Notes under the pieces: generated by a model
Told to the model about the DNA's origin: nothing
What the model saw: only the letters and a program-made list of their open reading frames with translations
Databases searched by the model: none
NCBI GenBank assembly: GCA_017936785.1
Contig: JAGBEV010000056.1
Coordinates: forward strand, 1 to 62,303
From: Lachnospiraceae bacterium
GTDB taxonomy: Bacteria > Bacillota > Clostridia > Lachnospirales > Lachnospiraceae
Length of the DNA: 62,303 bases
Reading direction: 5' to 3'
In this document: in pieces, positions 18,929 through 26,827 of the stretch
Position numbering within the stretch: the first letter of the stretch is position 1
Layout of the letters: each line of letters begins with the position of its first letter
Translations under genes and position numbers: made by a program

Positions 18929-19912
18929 TCAATATACCTGCCACGGATTTTCTTTTCCTTCCATAAACAAAATACAGCTTTTAATGGAATCCTCAACCAC
19001 TGTTCTGGTTTCATTATCCGTATAAAATGCCATATGATGGGTTACCGTTACATTGGGCATGGCGCGCAGGATACCGATACTGCGGTTTTTTAACACATCA
19101 TTTTTGTGGTCGTAATAGTAAAGTCCGAATTCATCCTCTACCACATCCAGTCCGGCTCCGCCGATCTTGCTGCTTTCCAGCCCTTCGATCAATGCTTCTG
19201 AATCAATGAGTCCTCCTCTTGCAGTATTGATCAAAACCACACCATCCTTCATTTTTGCAATGCTGTCTTTGTTGATCATATGGAAATTTTCTTCTGTCAG
19301 AGGTGTGTGGAAGGTGATCACATCCGCCTGGGATAAAAGAGTATCCATATCCACATAAGAAGCATATTTTCGCACTTCTTCCTTTTCATATAAATCATAT
19401 GCCAGAATCCTGCATCCAAATCCACTTAAATTCTGTACAACGGTCTTTCCGATATTTCCCGTACCGATAACACCGATGGTCAGATCCTTCATTTCCCTGC
19501 CCATATTGCCCATCAGGCTGTAATCCTGGAGATTTCCTCTCTGTAAGATTCTTTTTGCCTTTCTGATGGTCATTAAGATCAGCATAACCGTATAATCCGC
19601 CACACCATTTGGTCCATAGGGGGAATTACTTACATGAATGCCAAATTCCTCACAGGCTTTTCTGTCAATATGATCATAACCGATGGTACGGGTAGCAATA
19701 TATTTTACCCCGGTCTTTGCAAAGCCCTCGATCAGTTCCCTTGTCATTTTGGAAGTGATGATATCAATCGCCTCCGATCCTTCTGCCAGATGAATATTGG
19801 ATAAATCCGGCGCATCAGGACAACAGACGATTTCCACTCCCGTTTCCTTTTCCATCTTTTTAAAATTATCCAATTCGTCAAAAGGTCTGCAATTGTAAAC
19901 TGTAATTTTCAT
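18929..19912 (-). CDS. ldhA: D-lactate dehydrogenase (D-2-hydroxyacid dehydrogenase family)
   Basis: A 327-residue NAD-dependent enzyme reducing pyruvate to D-lactate in fermentation. It has the Rossmann motif GVIGTGNIGKTV (about 147-158), the catalytic Arg in NTARGGLID and the catalytic His in VTHHMAFYTDNE near the C terminus. The ATG at 19912 follows AAGGA; an upstream ATG at 19930 lacks a site. Other D-2-hydroxyacid substrates cannot be excluded. Confidence 0.88.
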   Translation of the reverse strand: MKITVYNCRPFDELDNFKKMEKETGVEIVCCPDAPDLSNIHLAEGSEAIDIITSKMTRELIEGFAKTGVKYIATRTIGYDHIDRKACEEFGIHVSNSPYGPNGVADYTVMLILMTIRKAKRILQRGNLQDYSLMGNMGREMKDLTIGVIGTGNIGKTVVQNLSGFGCRILAYDLYEKEEVRKYASYVDMDTLLSQADVITFHTPLTEENFHMINKDSIAKMKDGVVLINTARGGLIDSEALIEGLESSKIGGAGLDVVEDEFGLYYYDHKNDVLKNRSIGILRAMPNVTVTHHMAFYTDNETRTVVEDSIKSCILFMEGKENPWQVY

Positions 19913-19956
19913 CTCTATCCTTCTTTCCAAATTTATATTGAATCATATCCGCAATT

Positions 19957-21105
19957 TTATCTGCCAAAATCTTCATCATCAGGTGTAAACTTCCGAAAAA
20001 TATTGATATCCCTGACCAGATAACGCACGCTGGTCTTTGCCTGGTCAAAAATCCCCGCTTCATTCAGATTTAAAATAATGATCGCTACCGGCAGGGCAAA
20101 GATCATTCCCCATACCCCGCTTAATTTCCATCCGATATAAAGCAGAAATAGTGTAGGGATCGGCGGCATTCCCATGGAATCCCCCATGATCTTAGGCTGG
20201 ATGATCTGGCGGAGAAGCTGTCCTCCTCCCCAGAGCACCAAAAAGATAATAAACCGGATATAATCCCCGCTTAACAGCTCAATTACCGCCCACGGGATCA
20301 GTACCGTTCCTGTTCCGAATATGGGCAGGAAATCCAATACTGCAATTCCCAATGCTACAAGTGCGGCATAGTCCACTCCGGCAATTACCAGCCCCAGATA
20401 CAATAACAGATACATCCAGATCTCAATCTTGAGCTGTGCCTTAAAGTATCCACCCACGGAACGCATCAGGCTTCCCCATACAAGATCCCATTTGATCAAA
20501 ATAAAATCCGGAAGATATTTCTTTAAAAAATTCCCCATATAATCCTTATCCGCTATAAAGAAATAGGCAGATAAAAAGCACATGATGATTCCAATGATAA
20601 TATTGGGAATATGCTTTGCCGCATTTCCAATAGCGCTGACCGTAGGCGTACTGATTTCCGTCATGATTCCGGAAATATAACCATCCAAAGATGTCTGCAA
20701 AGAAATCAGGGTATCCTTCAGATCAACCGGAAGTCTATCATACAGCTTGGTAAAGCGGGCAGCTGCCTTGGAAAGCTGTACCTCTGCCGCCTCCCACATC
20801 TTTGGCATATCTTCAATAAAGCCCGCTGCCTGCCTGCCCAGGAAACTGCCGATACCATAAATAATAAGGGCTATGATGCCAAGTACCACTATGATAACAA
20901 ATACCGAAACCGCTTTTCTTCTGACCTTGCACTTATCAGAAATAAATGCCACAAGAGGATTTGCCATTTTCGCCAGCAGAAATCCCAGTATAAATGGCAT
21001 AAAAAATACGATCAGCTTAGGTCCCAGCCAAAACAGCAGAATCAGGCTGATACAGGGGATCAGAATATTCAGGAAAATTTTAAAGTAATGTCTGAATGTA
21101 CTCAT
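19957..21105 (-). CDS. AI-2E family transporter (YtvI-like) membrane protein
   Basis: A 382-residue polytopic protein of the AI-2E/YtvI family with about eight membrane segments. The conserved family end is present: GIAVLDFLPIFGTGTVLIPW, then QIIQPKIMGDSMGMPPI. Members are proposed exporters, and YtvI is sporulation-linked in bacilli; the substrate here is unknown. The ATG at 21105 sits 9 nt after AAGGG, while an alternative ATG at 21114 is closer. The start overlaps engB, suggesting a shared transcript. Confidence 0.88.
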   Translation of the reverse strand: MSTFRHYFKIFLNILIPCISLILLFWLGPKLIVFFMPFILGFLLAKMANPLVAFISDKCKVRRKAVSVFVIIVVLGIIALIIYGIGSFLGRQAAGFIEDMPKMWEAAEVQLSKAAARFTKLYDRLPVDLKDTLISLQTSLDGYISGIMTEISTPTVSAIGNAAKHIPNIIIGIIMCFLSAYFFIADKDYMGNFLKKYLPDFILIKWDLVWGSLMRSVGGYFKAQLKIEIWMYLLLYLGLVIAGVDYAALVALGIAVLDFLPIFGTGTVLIPWAVIELLSGDYIRFIIFLVLWGGGQLLRQIIQPKIMGDSMGMPPIPTLFLLYIGWKLSGVWGMIFALPVAIIILNLNEAGIFDQAKTSVRYLVRDINIFRKFTPDDEDFGR

Positions 21106-21661
21106 AGATTTCATCCCTTCCCTGCTTGGTAAGAGCAGAATACGGCAGTAAAATACTGGTAGAAGGTGCTCCTAAGCCTGTCCTGACGATTTTTAACTGT
21201 TTGTCTATCTGAGAACGTTTGATCTTATCCAACTTGGTGGCAATGATAACCGGTTCATATCCCTGGGATACGATCCAGTCATACATCTGTCTGTCATTTG
21301 CGGAAGGCTCATGTCTGATATCGATCAATAGGAAAACCGCCCGCAGCTGCTTGGAAGAATGGAGATAACGTTCTATCATTTTTCCCCATTTTGCCTTTAC
21401 CTCCACCGATGCATTGGCATAGCCGTAGCCGGGCAGATCTACAAAATAAAGTTCATTGTTGATATTGTAAAAGTTGATCGTCTGGGTCTTTCCCGGCTGG
21501 GAGGATGTCCTGGCATAGTTTTTGCGGTTCATCAGGCCGTTGATCAGAGAGGACTTTCCTACATTGCTCTTGCCGGCGAAGGCAAGTTCCGGCAAAGTGT
21601 TGTCGGGCAGGGTGCTGGTGATGCCGCAGACGGTTTCTAGGTTTACGCTTTTAATTACCAT
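21080..21661 (-). CDS. engB: ribosome biogenesis GTPase EngB/YsxC
   Basis: A 193-residue TrmE-Era-EngA-like GTPase needed for 50S subunit assembly. G1 GKSNVGKSS (about 31-39), G3 DLPGYGYA (about 76-83) and G4 TKLDK (about 141-145) are all present, and the length is typical. In many Firmicutes ysxC follows the tig-clpP-clpX/lon cluster, as here, but a large palindromic repeat separates it from clpX. Confidence 0.96.
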   Translation of the reverse strand: MVIKSVNLETVCGITSTLPDNTLPELAFAGKSNVGKSSLINGLMNRKNYARTSSQPGKTQTINFYNINNELYFVDLPGYGYANASVEVKAKWGKMIERYLHSSKQLRAVFLLIDIRHEPSANDRQMYDWIVSQGYEPVIIATKLDKIKRSQIDKQLKIVRTGLGAPSTSILLPYSALTKQGRDEIYEYIQTLL

Positions 21662-21687
21662 GGCGGGGTCTCCTTATAGGGGTGTAT

Positions 21688-21858
21688 TGATAAGGCGTCG
21701 CCTTTGAAATAATTTTATATATATCACGGGAACACGCTCTCGCTCGGATAACAACGCAGCGGTACGTAAGATTGCAAAGAACGCAATCTAAGTACCAGCG
21801 TTGTTATAACGGTTCCCTTTGATATATATAAAATTATTTCAAAGGCTCGGTCTTATCA
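21688..21858. repeat. 171-bp long-palindrome element (MITE-like) between clpX and engB
   Basis: The segment folds into one long hairpin. Outer arms are TGATAAG/CTTATCA at 21688-21694 and 21852-21858. A perfect 26-bp pair lies at 21701-21726 with 21820-21845. Inner pairs are ATAACAACGC at 21748-21757 with 21798-21807, and AGATTGC at 21769-21775 with 21783-21789. There is no coding potential. It could be a MITE-type or palindromic mobile repeat, or a structured RNA. Confidence 0.75.
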
Positions 21859-21962
21859 GGGCATTAATATTATAAGTAAGGCTTTAATGTTAATTTGAGG
21901 GCTTGCACTGATCCTCAGCAGGGGAATGCTGGGGATGGTAAGCTGTTAAAGGGTATACGCAC

Positions 21963-21990
21963 AAGACGCCGACCTGTTGGGCGGCGTCTT
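21963..21990 (-). terminator. hairpin after clpX, probable weak terminator
   Basis: A 9-bp stem AAGACGCCG/CGGCGTCTT immediately after the clpX stop on the minus strand. The following T run is poor, so termination strength is uncertain. Confidence 0.45.
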
Positions 21991-21994
21991 GGGG

Positions 21995-23248
21995 TTATCT
22001 TGCTTTTTTTAAGGGTTCGCGTTTGATGATCTTGGGCTCACTTTCGCCCAGAACCGCACCTTTGGTTATAATACATGTTGCGATTGTATCATCGGATGGA
22101 ATGCGATACATGATGTCCATCATGACACGCTCGATAATAGAGCGTAAGCCTCTGGCTCCGGTTTTTCGCTGCATTGCCAGGGAGGCGATGGTTTTTACTG
22201 CATCTTCCTCAAAAATGAGTTCCACCTCATCCATTTCAAAAAGTTTTTGATATTGCTTGATCAAAGCGTTCTTTGGCTCTGTCAGGATTTTTACCAGGGC
22301 ATCTTCGTCTAAGCCCTCCAGGGAAATGGTAATGGGCACACGTCCCACAAATTCAGGGATCAAGCCGTATTTTACCAGGTCCTGAGCGGTAACATCCTTT
22401 AAAAGAGCGCCTAAGTCCTTATTGCTCTTGCTGACAATCTCTGTGTTAAATCCGATTGCCTTGCGGTCTAATCTGGCTTCTACTACTTTTTCCAAGCCGT
22501 CAAAGGCTCCTGCACAGATAAATAAAATGTTTGTGGTATCGATCTGTAACAGCTCCTGATGAGGATGCTTTCTTCCTCCCTGAGGGGGAACGCTTGCTAC
22601 AGTACCTTCAATGATCTTTAATAAAGCCTGCTGTACACCTTCACCGGAAACATCTCTGGTAATGGATACATTTTCGCTCTTTTTGGTGATCTTATCGATT
22701 TCGTCGATATAGATAATGCCGTACTGTGCCTTTTCAATATCGTAATCCGCAGCCTGGATCAGCTTTAATAAAATGTTCTCAACATCCTCACCAACATAGC
22801 CGGCTTCCGTTAATGTGGTAGCATCGGCAATGGCAAAGGGGACATTGATGATCTTAGCCAGAGACTGCGCCAGATAGGTCTTGCCGGAACCGGTAGGTCC
22901 TATCATGATCATATTACTTTTCTGTAATTCTACATCCAGGTTTTTATCTGCCGTAACCCTTTTGTAATGATTATAAACTGCGACGGAAAGCACTTTTTTT
23001 GCTTCTTCCTGACCGATGACATACTCATCCAGGAATTCCTTGATCTCAATGGGTTTTAAGAGATTGATGGACAGCTTTTCTTCCTGTTCCATCTCCTCAT
23101 ACTCTTCCTCCATAATCTCGGAGCAGAGATCGATACATTCATCACAGATATATACCCCGTCCTGACCGGCGATCATTTTTCTTACCTGGTCCTGGGTCTT
23201 ATTACAAAAAGAACATCTGATTTTATCCTGTGGGGTTCTTCCTGCCAT
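21995..23248 (-). CDS. clpX: ATP-dependent Clp protease ATP-binding subunit ClpX
   Basis: A 417-residue AAA+ unfoldase that feeds substrates to ClpP. It has an N-terminal zinc finger (CSFC near residue 12, CDEC near 36), Walker A GPTGSGKT, pore loop GYVGED, Walker [11 protein letters not shown], the RDVSGEGVQ loop and the ClpP-docking IGF loop (KAIGFNTE, about residue 270). The length is typical. It starts 23 bp after clpP. Confidence 0.97.
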   Translation of the reverse strand: MAGRTPQDKIRCSFCNKTQDQVRKMIAGQDGVYICDECIDLCSEIMEEEYEEMEQEEKLSINLLKPIEIKEFLDEYVIGQEEAKKVLSVAVYNHYKRVTADKNLDVELQKSNMIMIGPTGSGKTYLAQSLAKIINVPFAIADATTLTEAGYVGEDVENILLKLIQAADYDIEKAQYGIIYIDEIDKITKKSENVSITRDVSGEGVQQALLKIIEGTVASVPPQGGRKHPHQELLQIDTTNILFICAGAFDGLEKVVEARLDRKAIGFNTEIVSKSNKDLGALLKDVTAQDLVKYGLIPEFVGRVPITISLEGLDEDALVKILTEPKNALIKQYQKLFEMDEVELIFEEDAVKTIASLAMQRKTGARGLRSIIERVMMDIMYRIPSDDTIATCIITKGAVLGESEPKIIKREPLKKAR

Positions 23249-23271
23249 TTATAAGCTCCTGTTTCTTTTCC

Positions 23272-23874
23272 TTATTTCTGTTCTGCGTCACTTTGTCTGG
23301 AGGTCACGATCTTGTCTACCAAGCCGTATTCCAAAGCTTCCTGTGCGCTCATCCAGTTATCTCTTTCCGTATCTGCTGCAACCACTTCCAGATCCTTGCC
23401 TGTGTTTTCTGCCAGAATACGGTTTAATTTATCTTTTGTCTTTAAGATATGCTTTGCAGCGATCTCAATTTCCGTTGCCTGTCCCTGGGAACCACCGGAA
23501 GGCTGATGGATCATAATCTCTGCATTGGGAAGTACAAGTCTTTTGCCCTTTGTACCGCCTGCCAGCAGAAATGCACCCATGCTGGCCGCCATACCGATAC
23601 AGATGGTGCTTACATCACATTTTACATAATGCATGGTATCATAGATCGCCATACCTGCTGTTACGCTTCCACCCGGTGAATTGATGTAAAGATGAATATC
23701 CTTATCCGGATCTTCCGCCTCTAAAAATAATAACTGGGCTACAACAACACTTGCTGACACATCGTTTACTTCTTCACCCAAAAAGATGATCCTGTCTTTT
23801 AAAAGTCTTGAATAGATATCGTAGGAACGCTCTCCACGGCTCGTCTGTTCAATGACATAAGGTACTAAACTCAT
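23272..23874 (-). CDS. clpP: ATP-dependent Clp protease proteolytic subunit ClpP
   Basis: A 200-residue serine protease forming the 14-mer chamber. The triad is visible: Ser in GMAASMGAF (about 98), His in MIHQPSGG (about 123) and Asp in [13 protein letters not shown] (about 172). It lies between tig and clpX with short spacers, the classic chaperone-protease operon. Confidence 0.97.
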   Translation of the reverse strand: MSLVPYVIEQTSRGERSYDIYSRLLKDRIIFLGEEVNDVSASVVVAQLLFLEAEDPDKDIHLYINSPGGSVTAGMAIYDTMHYVKCDVSTICIGMAASMGAFLLAGGTKGKRLVLPNAEIMIHQPSGGSQGQATEIEIAAKHILKTKDKLNRILAENTGKDLEVVAADTERDNWMSAQEALEYGLVDKIVTSRQSDAEQK

Positions 23875-23920
23875 TTGAATTCCTCCTTGTCATGATTTCA
23901 AATACCTGTTTTTATCTCTA

Positions 23921-25207
23921 TTATTTCTCTTTTGCGTTCTCGGTTACAAATTCTGCTGCCTTTGTAACTGCCAGGTCTTTCATGATCTCTGCTTTGCCTG
24001 CTTCGCCGATCATTTCTTTTACCTGATCTGCTTCCATCTTGTAAGCCTCAGCTAATCTTGCAACTTCTTTATCAAAGTCTTCTTCACCTGCTTCGATCTT
24101 TTCAGCTGCAACAACTGCTTCCAATACCAGTCTGGACTGGATTCTCTTTAATGCCTGAGGTTTGATCTGCTCTTCCATCATAGCAATATTGGCACCTGTC
24201 AGCTGTAAATACTGCTCCATGGAAAGCCCCTGCATCTGAATACGCTGTGCAAATTCATCTACCATCTGTTTCTGTACGGTTTTTACATAAGCATCGGGAA
24301 TTTCCATAGCCGCATCAGCAATAACTGCCTCGATCGCTGCCATTTCCTTCTGGTCTTTTGCTTCTTTTTCTTTCTTCTCTGACAGGTTTTTCTTTACATC
24401 TTCCTTGTATTCAGCCAGAGTATCAAATTCGGAAACTTCAGAAGCAAATTCATCATCCAACTCGGGAAGCTCTTTTTCTTTGATATCTTTGATGGTTACT
24501 TTAAATAAAGCAGGCTTTCCTGCCAGTTCAGCAGAATGATACTCTTCGGGGAAGGTTACATTTACTTCTACTTCTTCTCCGATGTTCTTGCCGATCAGCT
24601 GATCTTCAAAAGTATCGATAAAGGAATGGGAGCCGATGACCAGATCATAGTTCTCTCCTTTGCCGCCTTCAAATGCAACACCGTCAACAAATCCTTCAAA
24701 GTCAATAACTGCTGTATCTTTATCCTGAACAGGACGACCTTCTACAGATTTGGTACGACCGTTGTTTTCTCTTTCTCTTTCAATAACCGCATTTACTTCT
24801 TCATCTGTTACTTCTGTTTCCACCTTGTCGATCTTAACGCCTTTATATTTGCCTAAAGTAACTTCCGGTTTTAAAGCAACGGTAGCGGTAAATACAAACG
24901 CCTGACCGGGCTCTAAGGTCACAACATCGATTTCGGGAGAGGAAACGATTTCTTCACCACATTCATCATATGCTTTCTCATATGCAGCCGGGATTACGGA
25001 ATTTGCTGCTTCCTCAAGGAATACTCCTTTACCATACATTTTTTCGATCATGGCTCTGGGTACTTTACCCTTACGGAAACCGGGTACGTTGATGCTGTTT
25101 TTATTTTTCTGGTAAGCAGCCTCTGTTGCTTTTTCCAGCTCCTCAGCAGGTACTTCAATGGTAAGCTTTGCCATGTTTTTTTCTAATTTTTCAACTTTTA
25201 CGCTCAT
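23921..25207 (-). CDS. tig: trigger factor
   Basis: A 428-residue ribosome-associated chaperone with prolyl isomerase activity. The ribosome-binding signature GFRKGKVPR (about 43-51), a central FKBP domain (about 160-245) and a helical C-terminal arm rich in Glu and Lys are present. The start follows AGGAGGAG. It opens the tig-clpP-clpX cluster. The inserted phage element ends only about 100 bp upstream, just behind its promoter. Confidence 0.96.
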   Translation of the reverse strand: MSVKVEKLEKNMAKLTIEVPAEELEKATEAAYQKNKNSINVPGFRKGKVPRAMIEKMYGKGVFLEEAANSVIPAAYEKAYDECGEEIVSSPEIDVVTLEPGQAFVFTATVALKPEVTLGKYKGVKIDKVETEVTDEEVNAVIERERENNGRTKSVEGRPVQDKDTAVIDFEGFVDGVAFEGGKGENYDLVIGSHSFIDTFEDQLIGKNIGEEVEVNVTFPEEYHSAELAGKPALFKVTIKDIKEKELPELDDEFASEVSEFDTLAEYKEDVKKNLSEKKEKEAKDQKEMAAIEAVIADAAMEIPDAYVKTVQKQMVDEFAQRIQMQGLSMEQYLQLTGANIAMMEEQIKPQALKRIQSRLVLEAVVAAEKIEAGEEDFDKEVARLAEAYKMEADQVKEMIGEAGKAEIMKDLAVTKAAEFVTENAKEK

Positions 25208-25271
25208 GTTTCTTAATTTCTCCTCCTAAAAACATTTGTGAATATCAATACATACCCACAGTCATTTTAGC

Positions 25272-25280
25272 ATTATAGCA
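25272..25280 (-). promoter_or_regulatory. extended -10 promoter of tig
   Basis: On the minus strand the sequence reads TGCTATAAT, an extended -10 element, about 65 bp upstream of tig. The left boundary of the inserted element lies about 30 bp further up, so the insertion leaves this core promoter intact but replaces sequence around and beyond -35. Confidence 0.55.
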
Positions 25281-25309
25281 CAATACAAGGGAAAATACTA
25301 GCATTTTTT

Positions 25310-25327
25310 CCTTGCATTTTCATCGCA
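25310..25327. repeat. left 18-bp direct repeat (attL-like) of the phage element
   Basis: CCTTGCATTTTCATCGCA is identical to 36812-36829. The copy lies upstream of tig. The element begins directly after it with an AT-rich sequence that imperfectly matches, in inverted form, the element's right end. Confidence 0.8.
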
Positions 25328-25349
25328 ACTTAACTGTAAAATTAAATTG
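25328..25349. repeat. left imperfect terminal inverted repeat
   Basis: The first 22 bp inside the element end in ATTAAATTG and match the inverted right end at 36792-36811 in about 16 of 20 positions. This is the kind of end an IS30-family transposase would recognise. Recognition itself is inference. Confidence 0.5.
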
Positions 25350-25403
25350 AGCTAGGAAAAATAGAAAAACGCTTGACATATTTATCAAGCATTTTGAGGT
25401 TTT

Positions 25404-25592
25404 ATGAATGCCTTCTTTATATTAGTCTCCTGTTCTTTGAAAGAAAATCGATTTATTTTATTTTTGAAAAGTGGGCTTTTGATTTTAGAATATTTGATTT
25501 TTTTTAAGGAAGGAAAGAAATATAAGAGGTATCTTATAAAATTTTCATTTTTTATTTTCCTTTGCTCTAATCAAATACATATAACTAAATAA
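25404..25592 (+). CDS. possible small hydrophobic protein at the left end of the element
   Basis: A 62-residue open frame with GAGG just before its ATG and a hydrophobic stretch followed by a Lys-rich part. It is unrecognised and may not be expressed. It lies in the 290-bp leader between the left end and the ssDNA-binding-like gene; a small inverted repeat (GCTTGA/TCAAGC at 25371-25390) precedes it. Confidence 0.3.
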   Translation: MNAFFILVSCSLKENRFILFLKSGLLILEYLIFFKEGKKYKRYLIKFSFFIFLCSNQIHITK

Positions 25593-25619
25593 TTTAAAGA
25601 AAGAACGAGGTAAAGAAAA

Positions 25620-25946
25620 ATGAAAGCGCAAATTTTAGGAATTACAAGCTACATGAAAAATGACAATGTAAATTATACGTTACATTGTGTTTCTGAGTTT
25701 TCGGACTATGATAAGAAAAATGGTGCTACCGGTTATAAGGTTTCGACTGTTTGGACAAATTCCGTTGACTGTTCTACGCTGGTTCAGGGAGATATTGTTG
25801 ATCTGCATTTTGAGCCGGGATTTAATAATACTGCTACATTATGCGGTTTTAATATTCTTCCACATAAAAGTGAAGTTCCTTTTGTGAATGTGGATATCAA
25901 TGACAATGTCCCTGAAGTCGGCTCTACCAGCAAGGGCAGTAAATAG
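25620..25946 (+). CDS. putative ssDNA-binding protein (filamentous phage pV-like)
   Basis: A 108-residue soluble protein, first clear gene of the phage module. It begins with an ILGITSYMKND strand pattern, includes the motif LVQGDIVDLHFEPGFNN and ends in an acidic, Ser-rich tail (VPEVGSTSKGSK), as expected of an OB-fold ssDNA-binding protein with an acidic C terminus. In filamentous phages pV coats the replicated single strand before extrusion. The assignment rests on size, fold-like pattern and position; sequence identity to pV is not evident. A GAGG ribosome site precedes the ATG. Confidence 0.5.
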   Translation: MKAQILGITSYMKNDNVNYTLHCVSEFSDYDKKNGATGYKVSTVWTNSVDCSTLVQGDIVDLHFEPGFNNTATLCGFNILPHKSEVPFVNVDINDNVPEVGSTSKGSK

Positions 25947-25957
25947 TTATCCCCTGT

Positions 25958-25994
25958 GTGGCGGTTGTTTTTTTTATTTTTTTTCAACCGCCAC
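25958..25994. repeat. 10-bp stem with a 17-nt T-rich loop
   Basis: GTGGCGGTTG (25958-25967) pairs with CAACCGCCAC (25985-25994), and the loop is almost all T. The T tract lies in the loop rather than after the stem, so it is not a standard terminator. It follows the ssDNA-binding-like gene. Confidence 0.65.
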
Positions 25995-26026
25995 GATTTT
26001 GAAATTATGGATTGGAGAATATGAAA

Positions 26027-26209
26027 ATGCCTTTAGAAGAACTTTACAGGATTGTAACTGATGCCTTAATGACACATACGAGTGATGAAGTAGATATTGC
26101 AGTAGAAAACTTGTATCAAGCGCTTAGTTATGAAATTACTGAACAATATATGCTTGAACATGGTTATGAAAAAGATGAAAGAGGCTGTTATATCAATATT
26201 GAATTATAA
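26027..26209 (+). CDS. small acidic protein of unknown function
   Basis: A 60-residue soluble, helical, acidic protein (MPLEELYRIVTDAL ... NIEL). GGAG lies 9 nt before the ATG at 26027; an ATG at 26021 and a TTG at 26012 are open but badly spaced. It lies between the ssDNA-binding-like gene and the coat-like gene in the phage operon. Role unknown. Confidence 0.55.
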   Translation: MPLEELYRIVTDALMTHTSDEVDIAVENLYQALSYEITEQYMLEHGYEKDERGCYINIEL

Positions 26210-26253
26210 AATTAAATAAGGTTTTAAAATGATCATTTTTAAATAGTAAATAA

Positions 26254-26424
26254 ATGGAAGGGGGTCGGTTTATAGAGGCAGTAACAACATTGATGGGTAA
26301 TGTGTTGACACTTTGCGGTACAGTGATTACTTATATCTTAGATCAGCCTATATTAGCTATTGGTGTAGGTTGTAGCATCGCTAGACCTGTGGCGGGCTTG
26401 TTCCGTACATTAAAACGCATTTAG
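26254..26424 (+). CDS. putative major coat protein with an ambiguous start
   Basis: A tiny membrane protein. The core reads EAVTTLMGNVLTLCGTV, a hydrophobic segment, then a basic end (FRTLKRI), matching the size and layout of short coat-like proteins of Gram-positive filamentous prophages. The start is odd. An ATG at 26254 has no ribosome site and would place AAGGGGGTC inside codons 2-4. A perfect site, spaced as for the Zot-like gene (GGGGGTCGGT), instead points to an ATA at 26272, giving 50 residues. A TTG/ATG pair at 26290-26295 is also possible. A terminator follows directly, as after the coat gene of M13. Confidence 0.6.
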   Translation: MEGGRFIEAVTTLMGNVLTLCGTVITYILDQPILAIGVGCSIARPVAGLFRTLKRI

Positions 26425-26483
26425 TCCTTATAAGTTGTATAGTTGGTATTTATACTAACCTCTTTGAGGATTTATTGCAAATT

Positions 26484-26513
26484 AAGAGAAGGGGTAAAAT
26501 CCCTTCTCTTTTT
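26484..26513 (+). terminator. rho-independent terminator after the coat-like gene
   Basis: A 10-bp stem AAGAGAAGGG/CCCTTCTCTT followed by TTTTT. It separates the coat-like gene and its predecessors from the rest of the virion operon. The T run overlaps the stop of the minus-strand gene at 26512. Confidence 0.85.
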
Positions 26514-26643
26514 ATTGGGTCTTGTTGTTTTGATCAATGTTTTTATTTGCTTTTATTAGCAGTCTGATTAGTAGAATTCCAATTGTTATTGGAATTGCAA
26601 TAGCAATTGTTGTACTAATTGCTATTATTATTCCAGCTATCAT
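26512..26643 (-). CDS. tiny hydrophobic membrane protein A (minus strand)
   Basis: A 43-residue protein, MIAGIIIAISTTIAIAIPIT and so on, almost entirely one membrane helix with a Lys/Asn-rich tail. The ribosome site AAAGGGAG lies 7 nt before the ATG. It resembles its neighbour at 26648-26782 through the shared pattern I-P-I-x-I-x-x-L-L-I-[KR]-L. It is antisense to the direction of the virion operon. It could be a minor virion, exclusion or toxin-like peptide; function unknown. Confidence 0.55.
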   Translation of the reverse strand: MIAGIIIAISTTIAIAIPITIGILLIRLLIKANKNIDQNNKTQ

Positions 26644-26647
26644 TTTA

Positions 26648-26782
26648 CTACTCCCTTTCATGATTTTGTTTTTTTGAAATGATAAGTTTTATTAACAGTA
26701 TAAAAATTGCTATTGGTATTCCAATTTTTACTATTATGTTTGTTGCTATTAAGAGTACTAATATCAATTTATTGATTAACAT
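26648..26782 (-). CDS. tiny hydrophobic membrane protein B (minus strand), paralogue of A
   Basis: A 44-residue protein: one long hydrophobic helix with KIGIPIAIFILLIKL, then a basic tail. GAAAGGAAG precedes the ATG, and its stop codon lies within the ribosome site of protein A, implying coupled translation. The pair has its own extended -10 promoter. Being two adjacent paralogues on the opposite strand of a phage operon, they are likely expressed separately from virion genes. Confidence 0.55.
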   Translation of the reverse strand: MLINKLILVLLIATNIIVKIGIPIAIFILLIKLIISKKQNHERE

Positions 26783-26804
26783 TTTTTCACTTCCTTTCAA
26801 ACTG

Positions 26805-26813
26805 ATTATAACA
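26805..26813 (-). promoter_or_regulatory. extended -10 promoter for the minus-strand gene pair
   Basis: The minus strand reads TGTTATAAT, a perfect extended -10, about 23 bp before gene B. It overlaps the region just upstream of the pIII-like gene's ribosome site on the other strand. Confidence 0.45.
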
Positions 26814-26827
26814 AAGGAGAATGTTAT

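Noticed and set aside
25310-25327. dif-like site for XerCD integration
   Set aside because: The 18-bp repeat does not show the 11-6-11 Firmicute dif pattern, so Xer use is not supported by eye.
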